From positions 5,456,001 through 5,520,000 of the forward strand of contig NZ_JAKUKA010000001.1 in NCBI RefSeq assembly GCF_023156195.1: a stretch of 64,000 nt of DNA. The letters run 5' to 3'. The translations under genes were made by a program, and so were the position numbers. The DNA is from Chitinophaga sedimenti (GTDB taxonomy: Bacteria > Bacteroidota > Bacteroidia > Chitinophagales > Chitinophagaceae). This document shows, piece after piece, positions 42,415 through 51,920 of this stretch (position 1 is the first letter of the stretch; every line of letters begins with the position of its first letter). The notes under the pieces are model-generated. The model saw only the letters and a list, made by a program, of their open reading frames with translations, did not search any database and was not told where the DNA came from.

Positions 42415-43781
42415 ATGCCGAAAGAAATCAAAGCTATCAAGTGCCCGCATTGCGGGAGCGTAAAACACACCGCCATTAAGGAGGATCATTATCGCTGCGA
42501 AAATTGCCATACCGAATATTACCTAGATAGCGACGACATATACATTCATCATACGGTAACGCACCGCCCGGAAAATAACTTTGGCGGGCAGCCCTACGCC
42601 AACAGGCCGGTCCTGCCGCAGAAAGTCGCGAAGTATGTGTTGCTTGGTTTTATATTGACCACCGCCATCGCCGGTGCCACCATCTTTTGGGCACCGGCAG
42701 GGATAGCAGCACCCCGAAATATGCCATAAGCGAAGCCGCAGACGACCGCGAAGAGCGCTACACCACCGGAGCAGTAAAAGTCTTCCGGTGGCCGGTCCTG
42801 CCCAGGAGCCGCGTTTCTGGTAGTTGGCAGCAGGAACTACATGTATGCCAAAGGGGAGGCTAAAAATGGTGTTTACGTGGGTTTTCACGACCCGGTGAAA
42901 CAATCGGAGCTCAAAGCGATTAAGCTGGACGTACCGGGTGCCGGCACGTCTACCGATGTAAAGCTGCGCCGCTTCGGCAATGGCGAAGTGTATGCGATCA
43001 TAGACAAGTCGAAAATATTTAAGATAGATGTGGCTGCGCAAAAGGCCACCGATGTGAGTACGGGCTTTTACAAAGACCAGCCGCTGTTGCAGGCAGGCGT
43101 GGCTACCGTGGAGTTCCTGTACGATAACTACGGCGATGGCCTTGCGGTGATGACCAACGATGGTAAAAGTCTGTTCTACTACCCGCTGGCAAACAAAGTA
43201 TACACGAAAGACGAAATGAATAAAGCGCAGGAAGGGTTTAAGACCTTGCTGCCCAATGCAAAGGAGCAGGTATACTATACGTTTTCCCGCAGCAGCAGCG
43301 ACTTCCCGGACGAAAAGATCCAGTTGCTGCGCATCGTATACAAGGAAAACGCCGGCGGACCGCGCTGGCAGGTAACCGGCCCTTCGTGGGGCAAAGATTA
43401 CCAGGTGCGCGGATCGGGCATTTATGTAGGCAACATCCCTTTCAAAAGGTATTGATTTCCGAGCGGGAAAAAAACCGGGGCAGGATTGTATCCTATAAGG
43501 ATATTACCCCCGACAGGTTGTACTTTTCGCCCAAGGTACTGTTCTCCGATGCCAATGACCTGCTGATTTGCTTTAAAGCAAATGCAGCACCCACTACCCC
43601 ATATACATTGCAATGCCTGCATCCAGAAACCGGCGCTATCAAATGGACAACGCCCCTGGCGGAAAAGAAAGACCTGGATGAAGTGATGCGGTATAAAGAC
43701 GGCTTCGTGGCGGTTGATTATCACGACGCGTATGTATTTAACACCAGCGGTAAACTGGTAAGTCATTACGAAACTAAATAG
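42415..43781 (+). CDS. Zinc-ribbon, single-TM protein with beta-propeller-like C-terminal region (several frame breaks)
   Basis: Roughly 455 residues. N-terminal zinc ribbon with two CxxC pairs (CPHCGS and CENCHTEY), a basic linker, one membrane helix (YVLLGFILTTAIAGATIFW) and a large extracytoplasmic part with repeated strand motifs (YVGFHDPVKQSELKAIKLD, YDNYGDGLAVMTNDGKS, LHPETGAIKWTTPLAEKKDL) like a PQQ/WD-type propeller. Two or three errors between 42700 and 42830 hide part of the linker (PAQEPRFLVVGSRNYMYAKG is recovered), and one A is missing at 43456 (restores FKKVLISEREKN). Function unknown. The next gene may be its C-terminus. Confidence 0.65.
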
Positions 43782-43861
43782 CCATATCCCAGGCCCGCAT
43801 CCGCCGTATTGCCGACGTTACCGCTGATGCCCGCGCTGCCGCCGAAGGCGGTCTTGGTTAT

Positions 43862-44086
43862 GTGGATATGGAAAAGCTGAAGGCCCTCCGCGACGCAGCT
43901 GCCAACGAAGGCGGCCTGGCAGGTGCAGGACTGCAATTCGGAGCCGGGCTGGAACTTGGTAAAACCATGCTCGATAAAAAGGATACGAACGTTGATCCCG
44001 TGCAGCAACTACAGAAGCTAAAGCTGCTTTTGAACGAGGGGATCATAACACAGGAGGAGTTTGATACGAAGAAAAAGAGTGGTTAA
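43862..44086 (+). CDS. SHOCT-domain small protein or C-terminal part of the preceding gene
   Basis: 74 residues from the ATG at 43862, ending in a SHOCT motif (LQKLKLLLNEGIITQEEFDTKKKSG). The frame is open further upstream (QARIRRIADVTADARAAAEGG) to about 43785, and one extra A at the stop 43779-43781 (ACTAAATAG) would join it to the zinc-ribbon protein. Given the many single-base losses nearby, a single fused gene is quite possible. SHOCT domains mark oligomerisation or targeting regions of unknown detail. Confidence 0.6.
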   Translation: MDMEKLKALRDAAANEGGLAGAGLQFGAGLELGKTMLDKKDTNVDPVQQLQKLKLLLNEGIITQEEFDTKKKSG

Positions 44087-44117
44087 GTAAGATGTAATTT
44101 CATGTCAACATAAAAAG

Positions 44118-44150
44118 GAAAAGCCCCGGCATTACGCTGGGCTTTTTTTT
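44118..44150 (+). terminator. Terminator after the SHOCT gene
   Basis: AAAGCCC (about 44119-44126) / GGGCTTT (about 44139-44145), then Ts; also usable by the convergent GH92 gene. Confidence 0.75.
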
Positions 44151-44171
44151 CGTGTCTACTACTTCTAATGG

Positions 44172-46479
44172 TTACAAGAAGAGTTTCTTATTGGGCTTGG
44201 AACTCATGTAGAACGTGAGTTTGCCGCCATTCATGATGTCTGCGTGGGTGATGGTGGCTTTGCTGAGCGCCTGTCCATTCAGCTCCACTTTTTGCACGTA
44301 CACGTTTTTGTCGCTTTGATTTTTTGCTTCCATGGTGAACGTTTTGCCATTCTCCAGCTGGATAGTGGCGCCGTCAACCGCCGGGCTGCCAAGTGAGTAC
44401 TGGTCGGAGCCGGGAGCGATGGGGTAGAAGCCCATGGTGGTGAAAATATACCATGCGCTCATTTGTCCGCAGTCGTCGTTGCCGCCCAGGCCATCCGGTG
44501 TAGGACGATACATCTTTTTCAGGATCATGCGCACGCGCTCCTGGGTTTTCCAGGGCTGGTCGGTCCAGTTATAGAGGTAGGCGGTGTGGTGGCTTGGTTC
44601 GTTACCGTGCACGTAGTTGCCGATGATGCCGTCGCGGGTAATATCTTCGGTTTCGGCAAAGAACTCGTCGGGCAGGTGCATGGTGAACAGCGAGTCGAGG
44701 TGGATGGCGAATTGCTTTTTACCACCCATGAGGGCGATCATTTCGGCGGGGTATTGCGGAACGTAGAGGCTGTAGTTCCACGCGTTGCCTTCAATGAAGC
44801 CCTGGCCGTGGGTTTTAAGCGCATCAAACTCCTTGCGGAATGTGCCGTCGCTCATTTTGGGACGCATGAAACCGGTGCTGGCATCGTATACATTTTTCCA
44901 GTAACCGGAACGTTTGATGAATTCGTCGTAAACGTCTTTACGCCCCAGCTTTTGCGCCATTTGTGCAATGGCCCAGTCATCGTATGCATACTCCAGCGTT
45001 TTGGATACGGACGACCCGTTTTTATCTTCCGGCACATAACCGAGCGACATATAATATTCCAGTCCGTCGTATTTCTTGTAGCGGGCGGTGGCTACGCAGG
45101 CGTCGAGCGCTTTGTTGGCGTCGAACGGTGCATTGCCTTTCACTACCGCGTCTGCAATTACAGATACGCTGTGGTAGCCGATCATACACCAGTTTTCATT
45201 GGCGTAGTGCGACCATACCGGCAGCATTTTCTGCACGCTTTGGTCAAAGTGCGCCATCATGGACTGTACCATGTCGGCGTTGCGTTTGGGCTGTACCACG
45301 TTGAAGAACGGGTGCAGGGCGCGGTAAGTATCCCAGAGTGAGAAGGTGGTGTAGTTGGTGAAGCCGTTAGCTTTGTGTACGTTCATGTCAGGCCGCGGTA
45401 GCTGCCGTCGGTGTCCATATAGGTGGTGGGGCCCAGGAACGTATGGTATACAGCGGTGTAGAAGTTTTTCTTTTCATCAGTATTATTAGTGCGGATAGCG
45501 ATCTTTTGTAGCTCTTTCTCCCACAGGTTTTGCGCATCTGCTTTTGCCTTTTCGAAGTTCCAGTGCGGAATTTCTGCTGCCATATTAGCGAGGGCGCCTT
45601 CCTGGCTTACGGGGAGAGTGCGAATTTGATCTTTACTTTTTCCCCTTCTTCCGTATCGAAATCGAACCAGGCGCGTAACTGGCGGCCGGCCATTTCAGGA
45701 AAGTTCTGCGTTACATCAAACTTGCGCCAGAAGCCTTTATACACGTCGTTGGTGTAGCTGCGGTGGCCGTATTGTTTGATGGGCTTAGAGAATGTCATGG
45801 CAAAGTATACGGTGCGGGTACGCGCCCAACCGGCCGTTTGGCGGTATCCGGTAATCAGTGTATCGTTTACCACGCGGACGAACGTCCAAACATTCTTATT
45901 CTCGTAGTTGTAGATGCCCGCCATGAAATCGAGGATGATGTGGGCGTTCTGCGACTTGTGAAAAGTATATTGATGGAAACCCACGCGGTTGCTGGCGGTC
46001 AGCTCTGCCTGGATGTCGTGGTCGTCCAGTTTCACTTTGTAATAACCGGGTTCCGCTACCTCATTGGCATGCGAAAAGGCCGAGCGGTAGCCGCTTTTCG
46101 GATCGTTGGCCGTACCGGGGTTCAGTTGCAGGGCGCCGGTGGTGGGCATGATCAGGAAATCGCCCAGGTCGGAGTGCCCCGTACCGCTAAAGTGCGTGTG
46201 GCTGAAGCCGGTGATGGTTTTGTCGTCGTACTGGTAACCTGCGCAATAACGGTATACATCCGGGTTGTATTTACCATTCATTTCGTAAGGAATGGTATCC
46301 GTATCCGGGCTCAGTTGCACGGCTCCGAAAGGCACGGTAGCGCCGGGGAACACGTGTCCCATTTTTTGGGTGCCGATGATCGGATTTACGTAAGAAACCA
46401 GCTTTTCGCCTGTTTGGGCGTTGGCCGGGTTCATAAACCCTGACGTCATTAGCAGCAGGGTGAAAAGTTGTTTTCTCAT
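44172..46479 (-). CDS. Glycoside hydrolase family 92 alpha-mannosidase, copy B (two frame breaks)
   Basis: Exported enzyme of about 769 residues (signal MRKQLFTLLLMTSGFMNPANAQ). Motifs: VNPIIGTQKMGHVFPGA, HTHFSGTGHSDLGDFLIMP, FSLWDTYRALHPFF, NYVHGNEPSHHTAYLYN, DQPWKTQERV and GGNDDCGQMSAWYIF. It is only distantly like copy A and probably has a different linkage preference. Breaks at 45389-45392 (CAGG where CCAGG is expected; restores YRGLDMNVHKANGF) and 45610-45614 (one C missing on the plus strand; restores LSPVSQEGALANM). Two added bases give 770 codons. An AACCGGTT operator lies 72 bases upstream of its start, linking it to the LacI regulon. Confidence 0.95.
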
Positions 46480-46550
46480 GCTGGCATTGGATTTTTGACT
46501 ATGAAAGTGTCCATTTTTTTGGTTGGTTTTTGTGCTCGTCACCCCACTAA

Positions 46551-46566
46551 GTTAAACCGGTTTAGC
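46551..46566. promoter_or_regulatory. Candidate LacI operator 3, upstream of GH92 copy B
   Basis: GTTAAACCGGTTTAGC, the most symmetrical of the three AACCGGTT sites, 72 bases before the GH92-B start on the minus strand. Confidence 0.7.
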
Positions 46567-46649
46567 ATCAATAGCAATAAGGGTTTCCATTTTTTTATTT
46601 CAGGAGGTTGCGGATCATTGAAATTGTCTTGTGGGGCGGGTTTGGCGGG

Positions 46650-46697
46650 GTTAAAAAAGGAACATCCTGCCTGGCAATGAAGCCCGGGCAGGATGTT
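46650..46697 (-). terminator. Terminator of the small membrane protein gene
   Basis: AACATCCTGCC (46661-46671) / GGCAGGATGTT (46687-46697); on the minus strand followed by CCTTTTTTAA. Confidence 0.75.
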
Positions 46698-46723
46698 GCC
46701 ATTATAGAATGGGTGGTTATGAC

Positions 46724-46897
46724 CTAAATATTGCCGGCAGGCTGTACCTTCAATGCAGGCCGTTCAAGGTCGTTTTTAGTAAAGCCTTTTGCCGGTTTCC
46801 ACATCGAAAGGCTCAGCAGGAGTAGGCCCAGCACCAGTAATATGATGATGGACGCGCCATGTTGTGTGAAGTTCTGTCGGATGTTCTGCATGTTCAT
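46724..46897 (-). CDS. Small single-TM protein
   Basis: 57 residues from M at 46897: a short basic N-terminus, one hydrophobic helix (ASIIILLVLGLLLLSLSMW) and a polar tail ending VQPAGNI. A terminator follows on the same strand, which supports a real gene. No family recognised. A plus-strand frame of similar length over the same bases is Cys/Phe-rich and less likely. Confidence 0.5.
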   Translation of the reverse strand: MNMQNIRQNFTQHGASIIILLVLGLLLLSLSMWKPAKGFTKNDLERPALKVQPAGNI

Positions 46898-46918
46898 ACG
46901 CCTCGGTTTGTAGTACAA

Positions 46919-47359
46919 ATATAAGCATATTTGCTATTTAATCTATAGTGTTAGTAGGGTTTGTGGAATAAATGTGCAATTAGCCGGCAGCGGGTTTACT
47001 ATTGGGCCGCATATGCTCCCTTCAGTGGACGTGCATAGCTGTCATTTCGAGGCACGGCAGCAGCCATTCTCCACCTTCAACAAAAGGGCAACGAAATGGT
47101 AACGAAAGGGCAGATGGGGGTAAGGAAGGAGTTTTCCGGTAAATTAGCGTCAGTTTGGGTATATACATCCTCTATGCATCCTATATGCTCGTGCGCTGAA
47201 ACCCTTGCTGGTGGTGAAGGGGCATATAGGAACCATATAGGATCCATATAGGATCTTTACACAATACCGCCAACATAGCGGACTTCGTTTAGGCAGTACG
47301 GATAAAGGGAGTGACCAAAGGACGCTAAGGGAAACTCTTAAGATGATATCAATAAAATG
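46919..47359. other. Repeat-bearing intergenic region
   Basis: No gene is seen. A GTCATTTCGAGGCACG fragment at 47041 resembles the end of the palindromic element at 7889, and an array with an 11-bp period follows at 47075-47272. Confidence 0.7.
47075..47272. repeat. Degenerate array with an 11-bp period (about 18 units)
   Basis: Units at 47086 gggcaacgaaa, 47097 tggtaacgaaa, 47163 atacatcctct, 47174 atgcatcctat, 47218 aggggcatata, 47229 ggaaccatata, 47240 ggatccatata and 47251 ggatctttaca all start at multiples of 11 bases from one another. Words in the left half (catcctat) are reverse complements of words in the right half (ataggatc). Confidence 0.85.
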
Positions 47360-47778
47360 TTAGCTGTTATCCCTGAATATATTTTCGATCACTTCTTTTA
47401 GTTCTTTCGATTGCAATGGTTTTTGAGTAACCGCACTACCAGCGGATTGGCGTTGGTGCGGCTGATGTCGCCAAAATCCAGGGACGACGATACCATGATG
47501 ATATAGCACTGTGACTTTATTTTCTGCGGGTACGAGTCGAAAGAGCGCAGGAACTCGAACCCGTCCATTTCCGGCATTTGTATATCCAGCAATATGACGG
47601 TAGGCGGAATATGTGGCAGTGTGATGTTGGACGAAAGGTATTCCAGGGCCTTGTTCGCGTTGCTGAACGAGAGCACAGTCCTGCTGATCTGCTGAAGGGT
47701 GATTAACCTTTCATGCAGCAACAAATCGATATCATTATCATCGATCAGGATGACGCGGAGGTCAGGAATCGAATTCAT
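47360..47778 (-). CDS. Single-domain response regulator (one frame break)
   Basis: About 139 residues, receiver domain only. DDND near residue 13, phosphoacceptor D65 (ILLDIQMPEMDG), and the conserved Lys-Pro pair appears only after repair: one A is missing near 47412, restoring LLKKPLQSKELKEVI and a stop at 47360-47362. It overlaps the upstream receiver-kinase gene by 17 bases, so the two are coupled. Confidence 0.92.
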
Positions 47779-48862
47779 TTCTGTTAGGAATGGTTATTTC
47801 AAATTGAGTGCCTTCGCCATATCTGGAATCTACGGTAATGGTGCCGCCAATTTTCGTCAGGGCCTCTTTCACGATATATAAACCGATTCCGCTTCCAGGT
47901 TTGTTGTTATTCTTGGAACGGAAAAACATCTTGAAGATGTTATTCAGGTGCTCGCTCAGGATGCCAATACCATTGTCTTCGATGCGGATAGCGGCTTTAT
48001 GCGGCTCAACTTTTACAATAAGGTTCACGGTCGGATTTTCCTCTTCGGGTTTCTGGTATTTTACCGCGTTGGAAATCAAGTTATTCAGGATCACGCTAAT
48101 GCGGAATGTATCGCCTTTGAATTCTACTGGCTGATCTACTTCCACATTAAAATTAATAGCTGTGTTCTGGTGTTTGAAGGTGTCGGTACAATCCCTGATC
48201 AGGTTATTGAAGTCGATCTGCTCAAATTCCAGCTCCAGCCGGGAGTTACGGTAGTATTCTATTATTTTTTGTATGAACCCGTCCAGCCTCGTTACGCACA
48301 TTTCGATCATGTTCATGTAGCCATTGGGGTCGGTTACGCTGTTATCGAGGCGCGAGAGGTTAATGATGCCGAGTACAGACATCAGGGGCGAGCGAAGGTC
48401 GTGCGACGTGGAATAGATAAAGCGGTTCAGCTCGTCGTTCGTTTTTTCCAGTTCTACTATCTTCTCTTTCAGCTGCTTGCGGGCTGAGTAAATTTCGTAA
48501 GCATTGTTGATGGTCCGGTGCAGTTCCTGCTCATCCCAGGGCTTCTTGATGTAGGAATAGATGTGACCTTTGTTGATGGCGTCAATAATGTCCTCAACAT
48601 CGGTATAACCGGTGAGCAGTATGCGGATGGGGTCGGGCAGTACGGTCTTTATCTCGTTAAAAAATTCCACACCCGTGGTAGTGGGCATTTTTTGGTCGGC
48701 GATAATGATATGAACGTCTATCCCTTTCAATACCTGTTTGCCTTCGGCCGCGGAATTGGCTATGTAAATTTCATAGTTACGCCGGAAGCTCGCCATAAAG
48801 GCGTTCAGGTTATGAACCTCATCGTCGATATACAATATTCTGATACGATTGTTTTTCATCAA
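47762..48862 (-). CDS. Receiver-histidine kinase (REC-HisKA-HATPase)
   Basis: 366 residues, soluble. N-terminal receiver (D56 in IIIADQKMPTTTG, YIKKPWD), a short coiled coil, HisKA with H154 (STSHDLRSPL), and HATPase with NNLISNAVKYQ, EDNGIGI and GSGIGLYIVKEA. An N-terminal receiver in front of the kinase suggests its activity is set by phosphotransfer from another kinase, most likely the 7TM kinase encoded just upstream, whose stop overlaps this start by four bases (ATGA). Confidence 0.94.
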   Translation of the reverse strand: MMKNNRIRILYIDDEVHNLNAFMASFRRNYEIYIANSAAEGKQVLKGIDVHIIIADQKMPTTTGVEFFNEIKTVLPDPIRILLTGYTDVEDIIDAINKGHIYSYIKKPWDEQELHRTINNAYEIYSARKQLKEKIVELEKTNDELNRFIYSTSHDLRSPLMSVLGIINLSRLDNSVTDPNGYMNMIEMCVTRLDGFIQKIIEYYRNSRLELEFEQIDFNNLIRDCTDTFKHQNTAINFNVEVDQPVEFKGDTFRISVILNNLISNAVKYQKPEEENPTVNLIVKVEPHKAAIRIEDNGIGILSEHLNNIFKMFFRSKNNNKPGSGIGLYIVKEALTKIGGTITVDSRYGEGTQFEITIPNRNEFDS

Positions 48863-51034
48863 AGGGCTTGTTGAGACGAATGGTTCGAGATATTTAAAGG
48901 TAAATATATAATAAATTCTGCTCCTTTACCAGGTTGACTCTCTACTAAAATCTTACCGTTGTGCTTTTCAATGATGCTGAAAACAATGGAAAGTCCCAGT
49001 CCCGTGCCTTCTCCTACGTCTTTTGTCGTAAAAAACGGGTCGAATATCTTTTCTTTTACCTTATCGGTCATGCCTATACCGGAGTCTTTGATGCCAATAC
49101 TCACCTGGTTGGCTTCTTTATGCAGCCTGGTTGTGATCGTCACGGATTCGTCGCCCTGTTCGGGCTTCATCTTAATGGCATTCAATGCGTTATTGATGAT
49201 ATTGAGGAAAACCTGGTTCAGTTTGCCGGCATAACATTCCACCTTTGGCAGTTCGCCGTAGTCGCGGATTACTTTTACATGTGGCGGAATGGTGTTACGC
49301 AGTAATACGAGCGTGGAATTGAGCCCTTCGTGGAGGTCTACCTGTTTCAGGTCGCTCTCATCCAGGCGGCTGAAAGTGCGCAGCCCGCGTACGATCTCAG
49401 CGGTACGGGCAGCGCCGTCCTCTATACCGGTAATAAGGGTATCGATCTCGTTATGCACGTAGTCGATATCAATTTCCTGTTTAAAACGCTGGATTTCCTG
49501 CAACGTCTGCGGCATCTTCTCCGGCGCCACCGTTTCCATGTTCGTACTTGCGCAGCAGTGATCTCAGGTCGGCAAAGTCGAGTTTCAGCGGTTTAATATT
49601 GGAGGTAACGAAGTTAATGGGGTTATTGATCTCGTGGGCAATGCCGGCCGTTAACTGACCGAGCGATGCCATCTTCTCGGCTTCCACCAGTTGGGTCTGG
49701 GCCGATTTCAGGTTGCTGAGCGCCTTGTTCAGTTCTTTATTGGAAGATTGCAGTTCTTCAGTACGTTCCTGCACCTTGGCTTCCAGTACGGCGTTCTGTT
49801 CTCTCACCAGCTGCTCGTTTTCCTGCGATACCTGCAGCGCCAGGGCGGCCGATTCTTCTTTTTCTTTCCGGTAGATGTTGATCTTGTTGGCCAGGGCAAA
49901 AGACAGCAGGGTAACTTCCGCCGCCGATCCCACCTGCAGGGCATAATAGGTAAAGTCGTTATATGGCAGCAGGTTAAAGTTGCGCATCACGAATATGATC
50001 ACACTGGTCAGGAAAATGCCCCAGGCGATCAGGAAATACCTGGCCGGTTTAAACCCGGTCCGGTGCACTTTTACGCCTACAAAAATAGCGGTGAGGGAGC
50101 CTACCATCGCTACCGCCTGCACCCACACCTGCGCCACCATGTAAGCGTCCATGAACATCGGGATGAAACAAAGGATGTAAAACACGGTTACCGTGTGCAG
50201 TAATTTATGTCCGAGGGGATAACGCTCCCGCGAATGTAAAAACGATTGTATGAACAAGGCGGCGGTTATCCCGTTCAGGATAGGAATAAACACGGTATCG
50301 TGCCGTACCAGCCAGGTGTTATTGGGATACAGGAACCGGAACGTGTATCCCTGCTGCGATGCCTGTGTTAATCCCACGCACACGATATAGGCCACGTAAA
50401 TGAGGTAGCTGCTGTCGCGCGTGGTCAGGAATATAAATAAATTATACAGCGCCATTACCAGGATGATGCCCAGGTAGATGCCGAATATAAAATTACGTTG
50501 GGTATTTTTCTGGTTGATGACCGTTTCGGTAGAAAGATAGATGGGGAGCTGCGCTTGTTCGTCTGCCTTTACAGAAAGATAGTAGTGGCGGGTTTCTCCA
50601 TCGGGTATGTTGAGGCGGAATATATAGTTCTGGTGATTGAATTCTCTGTCGCTATAAGGTCTGCTGGTGCTCATTTCCTTTTTAACGAAGCCGCCACCGT
50701 GCTGTTGTTCGTAGAGTACTACCTGGTCCAGCGTGGGATATTCGAGTTCCAGCAGTAATGTTTCGCTGCCCGTACGGTTTTCTACGGAAAAGCGGGCCCA
50801 GTGTGTATAGGGGGTGATCATGAGGTTGGGTACGTCCTGGCCGGAGGCCCGGAACACCTTTTCCTGCACCTGTTCTATGGTGAGTTTGTTGGTGTGGTCT
50901 GCATAAAGTTCCAGCCACTTCCCGATTTTCATCAGTTTGGCATTGTCGGTAACCACGATGGGACCACTGGCGCTGGCAGTGCCGGCGGAGCAGACCACGA
51001 ATAACAAAAAGAGGACAAGGCGCTTTAGCATCAT
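48859..51034 (-). CDS. 7TMR-DISM membrane sensor histidine kinase (one frame break)
   Basis: About 725 residues. Signal peptide (LFVVCSAGTASA), a periplasmic 7TMR-DISMED2-type jelly-roll (WARFSVENRTGSETLLLELEYP), seven membrane helices (from FIFGIYLGIILVMALYN on), a coiled coil, HisKA with H in AGIAHEINNPINFV, and an HATPase domain (FLNIINNALNA, IKDSGIGM, GTGLGLSIV). DISM sensors are thought to detect carbohydrates or other small ligands outside the membrane. The frame breaks near 49540 (after LLRKYE; two missing As would give EQMETVAPEKM). First gene of a coupled kinase-kinase-regulator set. Confidence 0.92.
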
Positions 51035-51143
51035 ATAAGGATAGGAACGAAATTTTAAAGACCGCTGTAAATTATGGATTTCTGCCAATATTGTTTCACA
51101 ATACTGGCAGTACGTTGGCATGTTCAGAACAGGGCGGGGGATA

Positions 51144-51887
51144 TCAGGCGTCTTTTTTATCGCTTACGGTGTCTTCCACTTTAGCGGCATCATCTTCATA
51201 GCTGCTTACATCCAGCTGGTAATATACTTCAAATATGCCTTTGGGACCGGTTTCTGTTCTTACCTGGTTAGGCTGCCTGCGCAGTTCGCGAATCAGTGTT
51301 TTTTCTGACTCATCGGCCGTTTGCAGTACATGCAGGTCGTTAATCACCATGGCGGTAGCAATGAAATCATCTTTCGGGTAATAGAAGGTGCCTTCATTTC
51401 CCAGCGAGGTATCGATGACCGCACCCACCCTGCGCGCCATGCGGGTGGTAATGGGAGCACACAATACGTGAACCCGGTCTACCGGCAGCTGCGTCATCAG
51501 CGCCACGCATACGCGGGAAAGGATCAGGCTACCAATACCCATGCCGGCAACCTCCTTGGAGTTCCACATGCCGCAAATTTCGGCGCTGCCCCGGTGTACG
51601 TCCGCATAAATCTTCGGATCGTATTTGCCGATAGCGGTTTCAATGGGTAAGGGTATCACGCCGTCTGCCAGCTGCACACGTGCGCCACCATAGGTTTTCT
51701 CCCCTGTTTCATCTTCCACTATCACTACGATGGTGTTTTTGTGTTGCAGCCAGTCAACATTGCCAGAAGTGATCTTGGCAATGCCGAAGTGAATTTCCAG
51801 TAGCTTAGTATGCCCTTCATAAAAGCGCATACAGGCTTCCGGGTCTTCTGGCGCAATAAAAGCTCTTACCTTGATCGTAAAACTCAT
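51144..51887 (-). CDS. GNAT-like acyltransferase of unknown substrate
   Basis: 247 residues, soluble, frame intact. The first third (IKVRAFIAPEDPEACMRFYEGH) and the central part AEICGMWNSKEVAGMGIGSLILSRVCVAL look like the GNAT fold: a beta strand followed by a Gly-rich loop and helix in the acyl-CoA position, then ARRVGAVID. The layout recalls the autoinducer synthase / N-acyl amino acid synthase branch (LuxI/FeeM-like), but that is by eye and not proven. The C-terminal 40 residues are polar and acidic. It starts 33 bases after the ThiF-like gene and ends 109 bases before the 7TM kinase. Confidence 0.65.
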   Translation of the reverse strand: MSFTIKVRAFIAPEDPEACMRFYEGHTKLLEIHFGIAKITSGNVDWLQHKNTIVVIVEDETGEKTYGGARVQLADGVIPLPIETAIGKYDPKIYADVHRGSAEICGMWNSKEVAGMGIGSLILSRVCVALMTQLPVDRVHVLCAPITTRMARRVGAVIDTSLGNEGTFYYPKDDFIATAMVINDLHVLQTADESEKTLIRELRRQPNQVRTETGPKGIFEVYYQLDVSSYEDDAAKVEDTVSDKKDA

Positions 51888-51920
51888 TGGTTGCTCGTTT
51901 AATTATTAATGCGCGAGATG

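Noticed and set aside
44463..45341. Long plus-strand open frame across GH92 copy B
   Set aside because: Val/His-rich translation without motifs, exactly antisense to conserved GH92 sequence.
35136..46479. Decaying polysaccharide utilisation locus with pseudogenes
   Set aside because: All breaks are single- or double-base losses in homopolymers or CCWGG-like sites, with no missense decay or larger deletions around them.
46731..46913. Plus-strand ORF opposite the small membrane protein
   Set aside because: Cys/Phe/Arg-rich translation without features, whereas the minus strand has a clean TM helix and a following terminator.
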